Notes: generated by a model not told the origin, from the sequence alone. Positions 6,939 through 15,940 are shown, numbered from the stretch's first letter. The stretch: 18,498 nt of DNA from JAQGMV01 sp046597455 (GCA_046597455.1 JBKJKJ010000226.1:1-18498); one strand, 5' to 3'. A program made the numbers and translations.

Positions 6939-9895
6939 GCCGGCGCCACCTCCATACGATCGCGCCGCACGCGCCGTTCCTCGCGGCGCTGGTCGAGCGC
7001 GTGCTCGACGGCACACTCACCGGTGACTGGCCGCGGACCGGACCGTTCTGGCTCTCGGACATCACGATTATCCTGCCGACGCGGCGAGCGCGGCTGACGC
7101 TGGCGGAGCTGTTCGCGACCCGGCTCGGTGGCGCGGCGCTGCTGCCGGACATTCGGACCTTTGGTGGAGAGGCGACGGAGGAGGAGCTGTTCCTGCCGCC
7201 GATCGACACACCGGCGCTGCCGGTCGAGGCACACAGGCTGGAACGGCGTTTGACTCTATCGCGACTGGTCAAACAGTTCGCGATTTCGGCGGAGGGGTTT
7301 GCGACGCCGCCCAATGCGGCGGAGATCCTGTCGCTGGCGGATTCGCTGGGCGCGCTGATCGACGATCTCACCATCGAGGGCGTCTCGATCCGCAAGCTCG
7401 ACGAGCTGGTGCCGGCTGATCTCGCCGAGAACTGGCAGGACGTGCTGCGCTTCCTCGATCCGGCGCTGACGGCGTGGCCGGCCATCCTTGCGGCAGAGGG
7501 CAAGACCGATGCCGCGGCGCTCCGCAACGAGCGGCTGCGGCGGCAGGCCGAGACGGTGGCGCTGGTCTATGGCGACCGGCCGGTGATCGCGGCGGGCTCG
7601 ACGGGCTCGATCCCGGCGACGGCCGAATTGCTGAAGGCGATCGCGGCGCTGCCGCGTGGCTCGGTGGTGCTGCCGGGGCTCGATACGACGCTCACGGCCA
7701 AGCAGCACGAGATGCTGCTCGAGGGCACCAACACCGAGGGCCACCCGCAATACGGCCTCGCACGGCTGCTCAATGCGCTCGGCGCCGGCATTGCCGATGT
7801 CGAGGAACTGGCGAGGTCAGCGCCGCGGAGCAATGTGGTGCGAAGCGCCATGGCGCTTGCCGACGAGACCGCCGGGTGGAGTGGCTGGCGGGCGGAACTG
7901 GCGCCGTCGATCGGCGAAGCGCTGGCCGGCGTGAGCGTCATCGCGGCGCCGAATCCGGATCTCGAGGCACGCGCCATTGCGCTCGCGGCGCGTGATGCGA
8001 TCTGGGGCAAGCAGACGGTCGGCATCGTGTCGCGCGACCAGACGCTGGCGCGGCGGATCGCTGCCGAGCTCGGGCGGCACGGTATCGAAGTGGACGATCC
8101 GGCGGGTATACCGCTGTTCCAGTCGGCGGCGGGACGGCTGGCGCGGCAGGCGCTGGCGGTGGCAGCAGGACCGTGGGCGCCGCTCGATACGACTGCGCTC
8201 TTGCGCAATCGCGCGGTGACGCTCGGGCTCGACCGTAACGACGTGCGGCGGCAGGCCGATCACCTCGATCTCAAGCTCCGGCGCGAGCGGCCGCTGGCAG
8301 GACTTCCCGGCCTTCACGCGCTAACCGACCGCGAAGACGCGCATGAGTTGCTCGACCGGCTCGGCCGCGCGCTCGAGCCGATCTGCGTGCTCAGCGAGCG
8401 AAGCAGCATCGACGGCCGCGATCTGGCGGTGGCGCTCATTTCGGCCATCGACGGACTAACAGAGCATGCCGAGCTGCCCGGTCTGATGGAACTTCGCCTG
8501 TGGGCTACGACGCTCACGGGACTGGCGGATGGCGGCGCGCCGTTTCCGCCGCACAATCTTGATGCGGTGCTGGCCGCGCTGATGGCGGGCGAGACGGTGC
8601 GGTCGGGCGAGCGGCGGCGCGACGACATCCACATCTGGGGCGAGCTCGAAGCGCGGCTGATGTCGCCGGACCTCTTGATCGTTGCGGGGGTCAACGAGGA
8701 CATCTGGCCGGCGCCGGCGGACCCCGGCCCGTGGCTCAGCCGCGGCATGCGGATCGCCATTGGCCTGTCGCCGCCGGAGCGGCAGCAGGGCCAGGCGGCG
8801 CACGATTTCGAGATGGCGCTCGGCAACGCGCAGGTGATCATCGCCTACGCCAACCGCATCGGCACCTCGCCTGCCCTGCCCTCGCGCTTCGTGCAGCGGC
8901 TCGACGCCTTCGCCGGCGAGGCCGAGGCGAAGGCGCTGCGGGCGCGTGGCGCGGTGTGGCTGCAGCAGGCGGCGGCGATCGATTTCGCGGGGCTGCCTAG
9001 GCCGGCGCAGCGGCCGGCGCCCTCGCCGCCATCGGCGATGCGGCCGCGGCGGATTTCGGTGACCGAGGTCGAGACGCTGATGCGCTCGCCTTACGACATC
9101 TACGCCAAGCACGTGCTGGGCCTGCGCAAGCTCGAGCCGCTCGGCTCGGAGCCGAGCGCGCGCGAGCGCGGCACGATGATCCATCAGGTGTTCGAACAAT
9201 TCGTGGCGCGAGGCCTCAGCTTTTCCGCGTCGGACGCGGCGGCGCGGATGCTGGAGATGGCGCGCGACGCGTTCAAGGGGCTCGACGCCATCGGCGAGCG
9301 CCGCGACATCTGGCTCAAGCGCTTCGTGCGCGCCGCCGAGCAGTTCCTCGACTGGGAGCACGCCCGGCATGGAACGATCGCGTCGCGTGCCGCCGAGAGC
9401 AAGGGCGAGTGGGTGTTCCCGGCGCTCGAGAACTTCGTTCTATCCGGCAAGGCCGACCGTATCGACCAGCGTACCGACGGACTGCTCGAGATCCTCGACT
9501 TCAAAACCGGCGGCGTACCAACGCCTGGCGATATGAAGGACTTCGACGCGCCGCAGCTCCTGCTCGAGGCCGCGATGGCGCGGGCGGGGGCGTTCCCCGG
9601 TATTGCGGCGCGCGAGACGGCGGCGCTGACCTACATCAAGATTGGTCTCGGCCCGGCGGCGTTCCAGGTCAAGCCGTTCAGCCTCCGCAAAGACATGAGC
9701 CTCGAGGACGCCGTCACCGAGATCGAGCGGCGCACGCAGGAGCACATCGAGACCTTCCTGATCCGCGACCATCTGCCGATGGCGGCGCGCATCAAGCCGC
9801 GGGCCGAGAGCGGGCGGAAGCCGCGGCCGGGCGACTACGACCATCTGGCGCGCACCGACGAGTGGACGCTGACGGCGGGAGTGGACGATCCATGA
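6935..9895 (+). CDS. addB: AddB subunit of the AddAB helicase-nuclease
   Basis: A 986-residue partner of AddA in the RecBCD-like enzyme that unwinds and trims double-strand DNA ends until a Chi-type site, preparing RecA recombination. The N-terminal part shows a helicase-like fold without a working P-loop: the first motif reads ILPTRRARLTLAELF instead of GxxGxGKT, as usual in alphaproteobacterial AddB. The C-terminal nuclease of the PD-(D/E)XK type is well preserved: MIHQVFE (H750), GKADRID (D841) and ILDFKTGG (D855, K857). Only one cysteine is present, so the iron-sulfur clamp of Bacillus AddB is missing. I choose GTG at 6935, with GGAG eight bases before it and a four-base overlap with tsaE; the longer reading from 6836 merely shadows tsaE. 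The stop overlaps the addA start (ATGA). Confidence 0.95.
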   Translation: MSRRHLHTIAPHAPFLAALVERVLDGTLTGDWPRTGPFWLSDITIILPTRRARLTLAELFATRLGGAALLPDIRTFGGEATEEELFLPPIDTPALPVEAHRLERRLTLSRLVKQFAISAEGFATPPNAAEILSLADSLGALIDDLTIEGVSIRKLDELVPADLAENWQDVLRFLDPALTAWPAILAAEGKTDAAALRNERLRRQAETVALVYGDRPVIAAGSTGSIPATAELLKAIAALPRGSVVLPGLDTTLTAKQHEMLLEGTNTEGHPQYGLARLLNALGAGIADVEELARSAPRSNVVRSAMALADETAGWSGWRAELAPSIGEALAGVSVIAAPNPDLEARAIALAARDAIWGKQTVGIVSRDQTLARRIAAELGRHGIEVDDPAGIPLFQSAAGRLARQALAVAAGPWAPLDTTALLRNRAVTLGLDRNDVRRQADHLDLKLRRERPLAGLPGLHALTDREDAHELLDRLGRALEPICVLSERSSIDGRDLAVALISAIDGLTEHAELPGLMELRLWATTLTGLADGGAPFPPHNLDAVLAALMAGETVRSGERRRDDIHIWGELEARLMSPDLLIVAGVNEDIWPAPADPGPWLSRGMRIAIGLSPPERQQGQAAHDFEMALGNAQVIIAYANRIGTSPALPSRFVQRLDAFAGEAEAKALRARGAVWLQQAAAIDFAGLPRPAQRPAPSPPSAMRPRRISVTEVETLMRSPYDIYAKHVLGLRKLEPLGSEPSARERGTMIHQVFEQFVARGLSFSASDAAARMLEMARDAFKGLDAIGERRDIWLKRFVRAAEQFLDWEHARHGTIASRAAESKGEWVFPALENFVLSGKADRIDQRTDGLLEILDFKTGGVPTPGDMKDFDAPQLLLEAAMARAGAFPGIAARETAALTYIKIGLGPAAFQVKPFSLRKDMSLEDAVTEIERRTQEHIETFLIRDHLPMAARIKPRAESGRKPRPGDYDHLARTDEWTLTAGVDDP

Positions 9896-12800
9896 GCCGC
9901 AGCCTCCTCAAACCCATGCCGCAGCGTATCGTCGACAGCCAGCGCTCGGCGTCCGATCCATCGACCTCGGTGTGGGTGACGGCCAACGCCGGCTCAGGCA
10001 AGACGTTCGTGCTCACGGCGCGCGTGTTGCGGTTGCTGCTCGGTGGGGTGCGGCCGGAGGAAATCCTCTGCCTTACCTACACCAAGGCGGCAGCGGCGGA
10101 GATGCGGAGCCGCGTCGGCGAGCGGCTCGGGCGCTGGGCGCTGGCCGACGATGCGGCGCTGATCGCCGACCTCACGGCGCTCTGCGGCACGCCGCCGACG
10201 GCCGCGATGCTGCTCCGCGCCCGCTCGCTGTTCGCGCACGCGCTCGAGACGCCGGGGGGCCTCCGCATCCAGACCATCCACGCGTTCTGCGAGAGCGTGC
10301 TACACCGCTTCCCGCGCGAGGCGGGAGTGCCGTTCGACTTCTCGGTGATCGAAGACTTTCAGCGCGACAGCATGTTGCTCGAGGCGCGCGAAGTAGTGCT
10401 CGCGGCGGGTCTTCGCGGCAGCGGCCTCGTCGATGCGGTTGAGACGCTGTTCGGCCTCTTGAGCGATTTCTCGATCGAGACGGCGATCGCCGAAGCGCTC
10501 GGCAAGCAGCGGACGCTGCGGCGCGTGCTGGCCGACAAGGACGGCGCCAAGGCCGAGCTGCGCCGGCTGATCGCCAATGTCGGAAGCATCGACGACGTGA
10601 TGACCGAGATCGCCGAGGGCTATCCCCTCGATGTTTCCGATCATCGGCGGATCTTTGCGCTGATCCCGCCCGATCCCGCGGGCAGCGACTTCGTCGATCG
10701 GCTGAGCCGCATCGATCCGGAGCTACCCGATGCCGAGGCGATGCTCGACGCCTTCCTGACGCTGGAGCGGACGGCGCGGAAGACCCTGATCAAGAAGGCG
10801 ACCGCGGCGCTGATCCTCGACATCGCGGCGAAGCTCACCGCCGAAGCGGCACGGCTCGAGCGGCTCAACCGCAAGCTTGCGGCGGCGACGCTGCTCGAGC
10901 GCTCGGACGCGATGCTCGATATCGTCGCCGCGATCTCGGAGCACTACGAACAGGCGAAGCGTGCACGCTCGCTGCTCGATTTCGACGATCTCATCGAACG
11001 CCTCGGCGCGCTGCTGCGCGACGAAGATCGCGGCACGTGGGTGCGCTACAAGCTCGACAGCGGCATCAGCCATCTGCTCGTCGACGAGGGACAGGACACC
11101 AATCCGCAGCAGTGGGAGGTGATCGAAGCGCTGATCGCGGAGTTCTTCTACGGCGACAGCGCCGCCGACCGGCCGCGCACGCTGTTCGTCGTCGGCGACC
11201 AGAAGCAGTCGATCTTTTCGTTCCAGGGCGCCGACCCCGAGGTGTTCGTCGGCCTCGGCCGGCAGGTCTACTACACCGCGCGCTCGGTGCAGTTCGCCAT
11301 CGCGCCGGTGCGGCTGCATGTGAGTTTCCGCACACTGCCCAACGTGCTCGCCGCGGTCGATCGGGTGTTCGAGCGGCCGGATTTGCGGATGGGTGTGCTG
11401 GAGCCCGATTTCGTCCACGACACGGCGCGCGCCGAGGGCGGCGGGCTGGTGACGCTTTGGCCCCCGATCCAGGAGACGGAAGAGGAAAGCGACCCGGAGA
11501 ATTGGCCGACCGAGGCGCCGAAAATCCAGACCCAGAGCGCGCCGCGCCGCGTCGCCGAGCGCGTTGCGCGGGAAATCCGCGGCTGGATCGAAGCGCAGCG
11601 CCCGCTCGGGCCGCGCGGCCGGGCCGTCACGGCGAACGATGTGCTGATCCTCGTGCAGGTGCGGAGCGTGCTGTTTCACGAGATCATCCGAGCGCTGATC
11701 CGCGAGGGCATTCCCACGCCGGGCGCCGACCGGCTGGCCGTCACCACCCATATCGGCACGCTCGACATGATGGCGCTCGGCGATCTGCTCAGCAACTCGG
11801 CGGACGATCTGCAGCTCGCGGCGCTGCTCCGCTCGCCGCTGTTCGACATCGGCGAGGACGAGCTGCGCAGCGTAGCGTATGGGCGTGAGAAGGGCACGTC
11901 GTTGTGGGACGCACTGAAAGAGGCTTCTAGCCGGGCGGCCCATGCAGCGTATGAGACGCTGCGGCGATGGCGCAGCCAGCTCGATTTCGAGCGGCCGTTC
12001 AACTTCTATTCGACCGTGCTCTATGCCGAGGGCGGGCTCAGGAAATTCCGCGCCCGGCTCGGCGCCGAGATCGACGACGTGATGGCGGAGTTCCTCGACC
12101 TGGCGCTGGCGCACGAGCAATCGGCGCAGCCGTCGCTGCTTGGCTTCCTTGCCGAGCTGCGCTCGCGCGACGTCACCATCAAGCGCGAACTGGCCGAGGG
12201 TGGCGCAGGCGTGCGGGTGATGACGGTGCACGGCGCCAAGGGTCTCGAGGCCCCGATCGTCATCCTCGCGGATGCGGCGAGTACCGAGATCGGGCGCGAC
12301 CGGCGCACCATCTACATGGGCGCGCAACCACCGTTTTTCTTTCACGCCTCGAGCAAGGAAACGCACGCCGACGAGACGCTGGAGCTGAAGGACGAGGCGG
12401 ACCAGGCGCAGAAGGCCGAGTATTGGCGGAAGCTCTACGTGGCGATGACGCGCGCCGAGGACGAGCTCTACATCACCGGCGCGCTAACCAAGCGCGGCAA
12501 GATCGACGGTAGCTGGTACGAGGCGATCGAGCACGGGCTCGGCGCCGAGAGCGAAGTGGTGCTCGACGCCGACGGCAATGCCAGCGCGCTGATCTATCCG
12601 CGTGAGCGCGGCGAGGCACCGGCGGCCGCGACGCTTGTACCTGCGGTGGGAGTGGGCACGACGTTGAGGTTCCCGACGCTGCCGAAGTATCAGTTGCGAC
12701 GGATCATCCGGCCGTCGTCGGCGCTCAGCGAGTCCGACGCGAACGCCGAGCGGGCGCTCGACAATGCTGCCGAACGGCTCGCCGATCCGCGCGATCCCGA

Positions 12801-13320
12801 GACGGCGCGCAAGGAAGGTCTCGCGCTCCACGCGCTGCTGCAGCACCTCGGCAAACTCGATCCGGGGACCTGGCCCGCGGTGACCGAAAAGGCGCTCGGG
12901 TCGCTGCTGCCGGAGCACCCAGCCAGCCACGCGGCAGTGGGAGCAAAAGCCCGTTCCATCCTGACCCGCCTGGAGCTGGCCCAACTGTTCGGACCCGGCA
13001 GCCGGGCCGAGGTGCCGATCCTTGCGCAGGGCAAGCGCAACAGCCTGCCGATCACCGTCGCCGGACGCATCGACCGGCTGATCGTGGAACCTCGGCGCGT
13101 GCTGGTGGTTGACTACAAGTCGGACGCACAGGCCCCGGCGAGCGTCGAGGCCGTGCCGAAAGCCTACCTCGCGCAACTCGGTCTCTATGCACTGATCGCA
13201 GGCCAGCTCTTCCCCGGCCTAGAAGTGCAAGCGGCCATCCTCTGGACGGGCCCGGAAACGTTGATGAAATTGCCGCCCAGCCTCTTGCGCACGGCGGTTT
13301 CCGGCTTCACCATAGGGTGA
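9892..13320 (+). CDS. addA: AddA helicase-nuclease subunit
   Basis: A 1142-residue UvrD-like superfamily 1 helicase with a C-terminal nuclease, the motor of AddAB. Motifs in order: Walker A NAGSGKT (32-38), TIHAFCESVLHRFP (motif Ic region), motif II VDEGQDTNPQQ (D398, E399), motif III VVGDQKQSIFSFQGAD, motif IV HVSFRT, motif V VMTVHGAKGLE and motif VI VAMTRAEDELY (R854). The nuclease shows AGRIDRLI and VVDYKSDAQ (D1074, K1076), so both nuclease domains of the complex look active. Motif II has Gly where most relatives have Phe or Ala (DEFQD/DEAQD). The ATG at 9892 overlaps the addB stop, and the longer in-frame reading from 9409 is a shadow of addB. The gene ends 95 bases before trxA. Full family length, no break seen. 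Confidence 0.96.
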   Translation: MSRSLLKPMPQRIVDSQRSASDPSTSVWVTANAGSGKTFVLTARVLRLLLGGVRPEEILCLTYTKAAAAEMRSRVGERLGRWALADDAALIADLTALCGTPPTAAMLLRARSLFAHALETPGGLRIQTIHAFCESVLHRFPREAGVPFDFSVIEDFQRDSMLLEAREVVLAAGLRGSGLVDAVETLFGLLSDFSIETAIAEALGKQRTLRRVLADKDGAKAELRRLIANVGSIDDVMTEIAEGYPLDVSDHRRIFALIPPDPAGSDFVDRLSRIDPELPDAEAMLDAFLTLERTARKTLIKKATAALILDIAAKLTAEAARLERLNRKLAAATLLERSDAMLDIVAAISEHYEQAKRARSLLDFDDLIERLGALLRDEDRGTWVRYKLDSGISHLLVDEGQDTNPQQWEVIEALIAEFFYGDSAADRPRTLFVVGDQKQSIFSFQGADPEVFVGLGRQVYYTARSVQFAIAPVRLHVSFRTLPNVLAAVDRVFERPDLRMGVLEPDFVHDTARAEGGGLVTLWPPIQETEEESDPENWPTEAPKIQTQSAPRRVAERVAREIRGWIEAQRPLGPRGRAVTANDVLILVQVRSVLFHEIIRALIREGIPTPGADRLAVTTHIGTLDMMALGDLLSNSADDLQLAALLRSPLFDIGEDELRSVAYGREKGTSLWDALKEASSRAAHAAYETLRRWRSQLDFERPFNFYSTVLYAEGGLRKFRARLGAEIDDVMAEFLDLALAHEQSAQPSLLGFLAELRSRDVTIKRELAEGGAGVRVMTVHGAKGLEAPIVILADAASTEIGRDRRTIYMGAQPPFFFHASSKETHADETLELKDEADQAQKAEYWRKLYVAMTRAEDELYITGALTKRGKIDGSWYEAIEHGLGAESEVVLDADGNASALIYPRERGEAPAAATLVPAVGVGTTLRFPTLPKYQLRRIIRPSSALSESDANAERALDNAAERLADPRDPETARKEGLALHALLQHLGKLDPGTWPAVTEKALGSLLPEHPASHAAVGAKARSILTRLELAQLFGPGSRAEVPILAQGKRNSLPITVAGRIDRLIVEPRRVLVVDYKSDAQAPASVEAVPKAYLAQLGLYALIAGQLFPGLEVQAAILWTGPETLMKLPPSLLRTAVSGFTIG

Positions 13321-13326
13321 TACTGG

Positions 13327-13355
13327 TTGCAGGTGCGCTGGACTCTTCCTAGCTT
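13327..13355 (+). promoter_or_regulatory. Possible promoter of trxA
   Basis: TTGCAG at 13327-13332 and TAGCTT at 13350-13355 are 17 bases apart, about 60 bases before the trxA start. Each matches only three of six consensus positions. A GANTC site (13341-13345) lies in the spacer. Confidence 0.3.
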
Positions 13356-13415
13356 TTGGATCAAACAACGCGCCGCTTCTATCGAAGGCGAAATCCCAAA
13401 GGGAAATCCTCAAAA

Positions 13416-13763
13416 ATGACAACCCACGTTTCCGACGCCAATTTCGGCGAGGAAGTACTTTCGTCAAAAGAGCCCGTCCTGGTCGACTTCTGGGCGGAAT
13501 GGTGCGGCCCCTGCCGTGCCATTGCGCCGGTGCTCGAAGAGCTCTCCAACGAGCTCCAGGGCCGGGTAAAGATCGTCAAGCTGAACGTTGACGAGAATCC
13601 CTCGACCACCGTCAAGTACGGTGTGCGCTCGATCCCGACGATGATCCTGTTCAAGGACGGCGAAGCCGCTGACATGAAGATCGGCGCGGGTACGCCCAAG
13701 GCCGGCCTGTCGAAGTGGCTGACCAGCTACGCCGACCCCGAGACGCAGCTCCGCAGCGCCTGA
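13416..13763 (+). CDS. trxA: Thioredoxin
   Basis: A classical cytoplasmic thioredoxin of 115 residues, the general protein disulfide reductase fed by thioredoxin reductase. It shows FWAEWCGPC with active cysteines C30 and C33, the buried Asp of VLVDFW (D24), the cis-proline P74 in SIPT, and the closing KDGE and GAG loops. The start at 13416 is preceded by GGGA 11 bases upstream and gives the usual short N-terminus; the longer reading from 13356 adds a basic stretch unlike thioredoxin. It follows addA, as in many alphaproteobacteria, but has its own likely promoter and a strong terminator. Likely electron-donor targets include peroxiredoxins such as the one at 1007-1486, which is inference. 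A second, related thioredoxin lies just downstream. Confidence 0.97.
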   Translation: MTTHVSDANFGEEVLSSKEPVLVDFWAEWCGPCRAIAPVLEELSNELQGRVKIVKLNVDENPSTTVKYGVRSIPTMILFKDGEAADMKIGAGTPKAGLSKWLTSYADPETQLRSA

Positions 13764-13781
13764 CGCCTTCGAAGCTTATTC

Positions 13782-13817
13782 AAAGCGCCGCCGGTTCGCC
13801 CGACGGCGTTTTTGTTT
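13782..13817 (+). terminator. Intrinsic terminator after trxA
   Basis: CGCCG (13786-13790) pairs with CGGCG (13804-13808), with an inner CGG/CCG stem, two single-base bulges and a TTCGC loop. It is followed by TTTTTGTTT, and the AAAG before the stem can pair with the first Ts. A textbook arrangement, so the second thioredoxin should have its own promoter. Confidence 0.85.
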
Positions 13818-13904
13818 GTCCGCACGGCCGAGTTTAGAACCGGGTGCCTTCCGGCGCAGGTCGACTCGCGCTAGGTTCATCGGCAACTACCGATGGAGAG
13901 CGAA

Positions 13905-14225
13905 GTGGGTCACCTGGTTTCGGACGCGACTTTCAGCAGCGAAGTGCTCGACGCCAAGGAGCCGGTGCTGGTCGATTTCTGGGCCGAATGGTGTCCGCCG
14001 TGCAAGGCGATGGACCCGATCCTCGACGACCTCTCGGTTGAACTGGCCGGCCGGGTGAAGATCGTCAAGCTCGACGTCGAGACCAATCCCTCGACCGTCG
14101 TCACCTACAATGTCCGCGCCATGCCGACGCTGATCGTGTTCAAGGACGGCCAGCCGATCGACATGAAGGTCGGCGCCGGGCAGTCGCGCGTGCAGCTGGT
14201 CAAGTGGCTCGAGAGCCACGCCTAG
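13905..14225 (+). CDS. Second thioredoxin, WCPPC active site
   Basis: A 106-residue thioredoxin, about two thirds identical by eye to the trxA product just upstream, so this is probably a tandem duplicate. It keeps VLVDFWAEWC, the buried Asp (D24), GRVKIVKL and a cis-proline (MPT, P74), but the active site is WCPPC (C30, C33) instead of WCGPC. Position two of the CxxC pair tunes redox potential and partner choice, so its job may differ from TrxA. I choose GTG at 13905: GGAG lies six bases before it, and the N-terminus then lines up residue for residue with TrxA. An ATG four codons upstream (13893) is possible but has no ribosome site and would contain the Shine-Dalgarno itself. No strong promoter is seen in the gap. 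It lacks a signal peptide. Confidence 0.9.
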   Translation: MGHLVSDATFSSEVLDAKEPVLVDFWAEWCPPCKAMDPILDDLSVELAGRVKIVKLDVETNPSTVVTYNVRAMPTLIVFKDGQPIDMKVGAGQSRVQLVKWLESHA

Positions 14226-14272
14226 CGGCAGCGCCGTAAAGCAGCGTACGCTCCTTCAAAAGCGGAGGATTC

Positions 14273-15928
14273 ATGCGCGACGACCAGTGGGCCGCAGCGC
14301 CGTTCAATCTCGATGCCGACGCCATCGCCTGGGTGCGCAGCGCCATGGCGCGGCTCAGCACCGACGACAAGATCCGGCAGCTGTTCACGCTCAACTCGAT
14401 GGGGCTCGACCCGGAGACGCTCGCGGCGCAACAGCGCTTCCGGCCGGGCGGGATCACCCGCCGGCATAGCGCCGACATGGTCGCCGAGCGTGCGCTGCTC
14501 GAGGCGTTCGATGCCGCGGCGCCGGTGCCGGTGATCGTTTCGGGCGATCTCGAAGGCAGCCGCATGAGCCTGCCGTTCGGCACCGAACTGCCCAATCCAC
14601 TGGCGCTCGCGGCGCTCGACGATCTGGAGGTGACGCGCGAGGTGGCCCGCATCCAGGCACTCGAGGCGCGGGCGGCCGGGATCAACTGGACGTTCACGCC
14701 GGTGCTCGACATCAATGCCGCGGTGCGCAGTTCGATCGTCGCAACGCGCGGCTTCGGCAACGATGTCGCCGCCATCGAGCGGCATGCCGTCGCAACGCTC
14801 AAGGCGTTCCAGGCCGAGGGCATCGCCGCGTCGGTGAAGCATTGGCCGGGCGAAGGCTTCGACGACCGCGACCAGCATCTTGTGACGACGGTCAACCCGC
14901 TGTCGATGGACCAGTGGGAGGCACGGTTCGGCCGGCTCTATCGCGCCGCGATCGCGGCCGGGGCGATGACGGTGATGTCGGCGCATATCGCGCTGCCGGC
15001 CTTCGTGCGGCAGCAGCAGCCGGATGCGGGCGTCGAGCGGTTCCGGCCGGCATCGCTGAGCCGGCTGCTCAACGAGGAGCTCTTGCGCAAGCACCTCGGC
15101 TTCAACGGGCTGATCGTCTCCGACGCGACGCCGATGGCGGGGCTCGGCGCGTGGGGGCCGCGCAGCCAGACGCTGCCCGAGGTGATCGCCAACGGCTGCG
15201 ACGTGATCTTGTTCGTCACCGATCCCGAGGCGGATTGCGGCTACATCAGGGATGCGGTCGAGGACGGACGGATCACCGCGGAGCGGCTCGACGAGGCCGT
15301 GCTGCGGCAGCTGGCGCTGAAGGCGGCGGTGGGCCTCCATCGGCCGCGGCCGTTCGATGCCGGCGCACTGGCGCGGCCGGAGCACAAGGCCTTCGCCGAG
15401 GCCGCCGCGAAGCGGATGCCGACGCTGGTCAAGGACACGCAGAGCCTGTTGCCGCTCGATCCCGAGATGCACAGGCGGATCCTCGTGATCACGCCGGGGA
15501 TCATCGATCCTTGGGGCCCGCAGCCGATTCCGTTCGCCGTGCCGAGCCTGCTCGAAGCGCACGGCTTCGAGGTGAAGCTGCATACGCCCGGTATGGTCAC
15601 CGGGCTCGATCGGTTCGACCTCGTGCTCTATCTCTTCGGCGAAGAGACGCTGATGACGCGGGGCCGGATCTTTCTCGACTGGCACGCGATCGGCGGTGGG
15701 CCGGTCGGCGCCATGCAGCGCGTCTGGAACGATATTCCGACGCTGATGATCTCGTTCGGCTATCCCTACATGCTCTACGACGCACCGCGGATGCCGACCT
15801 ACATCAACGCCTACATGACCACCGAGACGATGCAGCGCGCCGTGGTCGAGCTGCTGCTCGGCAATGGCGAATGGAACCGCAATTCACCAGTCGATCCGTT
15901 CGCGGGGGATGAGCAGGCGCAGTACTGA
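14273..15928 (+). CDS. Glycoside hydrolase family 3 protein, NagZ-like
   Basis: A 551-residue family 3 glycosidase, probably a beta-N-acetylhexosaminidase acting on cell-wall fragments. The N-terminal barrel shows the family signature KHWPGEG (K189, H190). Ten residues on is DQH (D200, H202), matching the Asp-His catalytic dyad special to NagZ enzymes. The nucleophile Asp lies in GLIVSDATPM (D284). A C-terminal alpha/beta domain (about 402-535) follows, so it is longer than the one-domain NagZ of enterics (~340 residues) and closer to the two-domain form of Bacillus. No signal peptide is seen, so it should act in the cytoplasm, as in peptidoglycan recycling. A strong GGAGG ribosome site sits four bases before the ATG. 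It starts 47 bases after the second thioredoxin and is probably co-transcribed. Substrate is inferred, not shown. Confidence 0.88.
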   Translation: MRDDQWAAAPFNLDADAIAWVRSAMARLSTDDKIRQLFTLNSMGLDPETLAAQQRFRPGGITRRHSADMVAERALLEAFDAAAPVPVIVSGDLEGSRMSLPFGTELPNPLALAALDDLEVTREVARIQALEARAAGINWTFTPVLDINAAVRSSIVATRGFGNDVAAIERHAVATLKAFQAEGIAASVKHWPGEGFDDRDQHLVTTVNPLSMDQWEARFGRLYRAAIAAGAMTVMSAHIALPAFVRQQQPDAGVERFRPASLSRLLNEELLRKHLGFNGLIVSDATPMAGLGAWGPRSQTLPEVIANGCDVILFVTDPEADCGYIRDAVEDGRITAERLDEAVLRQLALKAAVGLHRPRPFDAGALARPEHKAFAEAAAKRMPTLVKDTQSLLPLDPEMHRRILVITPGIIDPWGPQPIPFAVPSLLEAHGFEVKLHTPGMVTGLDRFDLVLYLFGEETLMTRGRIFLDWHAIGGGPVGAMQRVWNDIPTLMISFGYPYMLYDAPRMPTYINAYMTTETMQRAVVELLLGNGEWNRNSPVDPFAGDEQAQY

Positions 15929-15940
15929 GGGCGCAGTCTG

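Noticed and set aside
10723..12366. 547-codon open frame opposite addA
   Set aside because: A shadow of addA; composition is rich in Arg, His and Ala with no family motifs.
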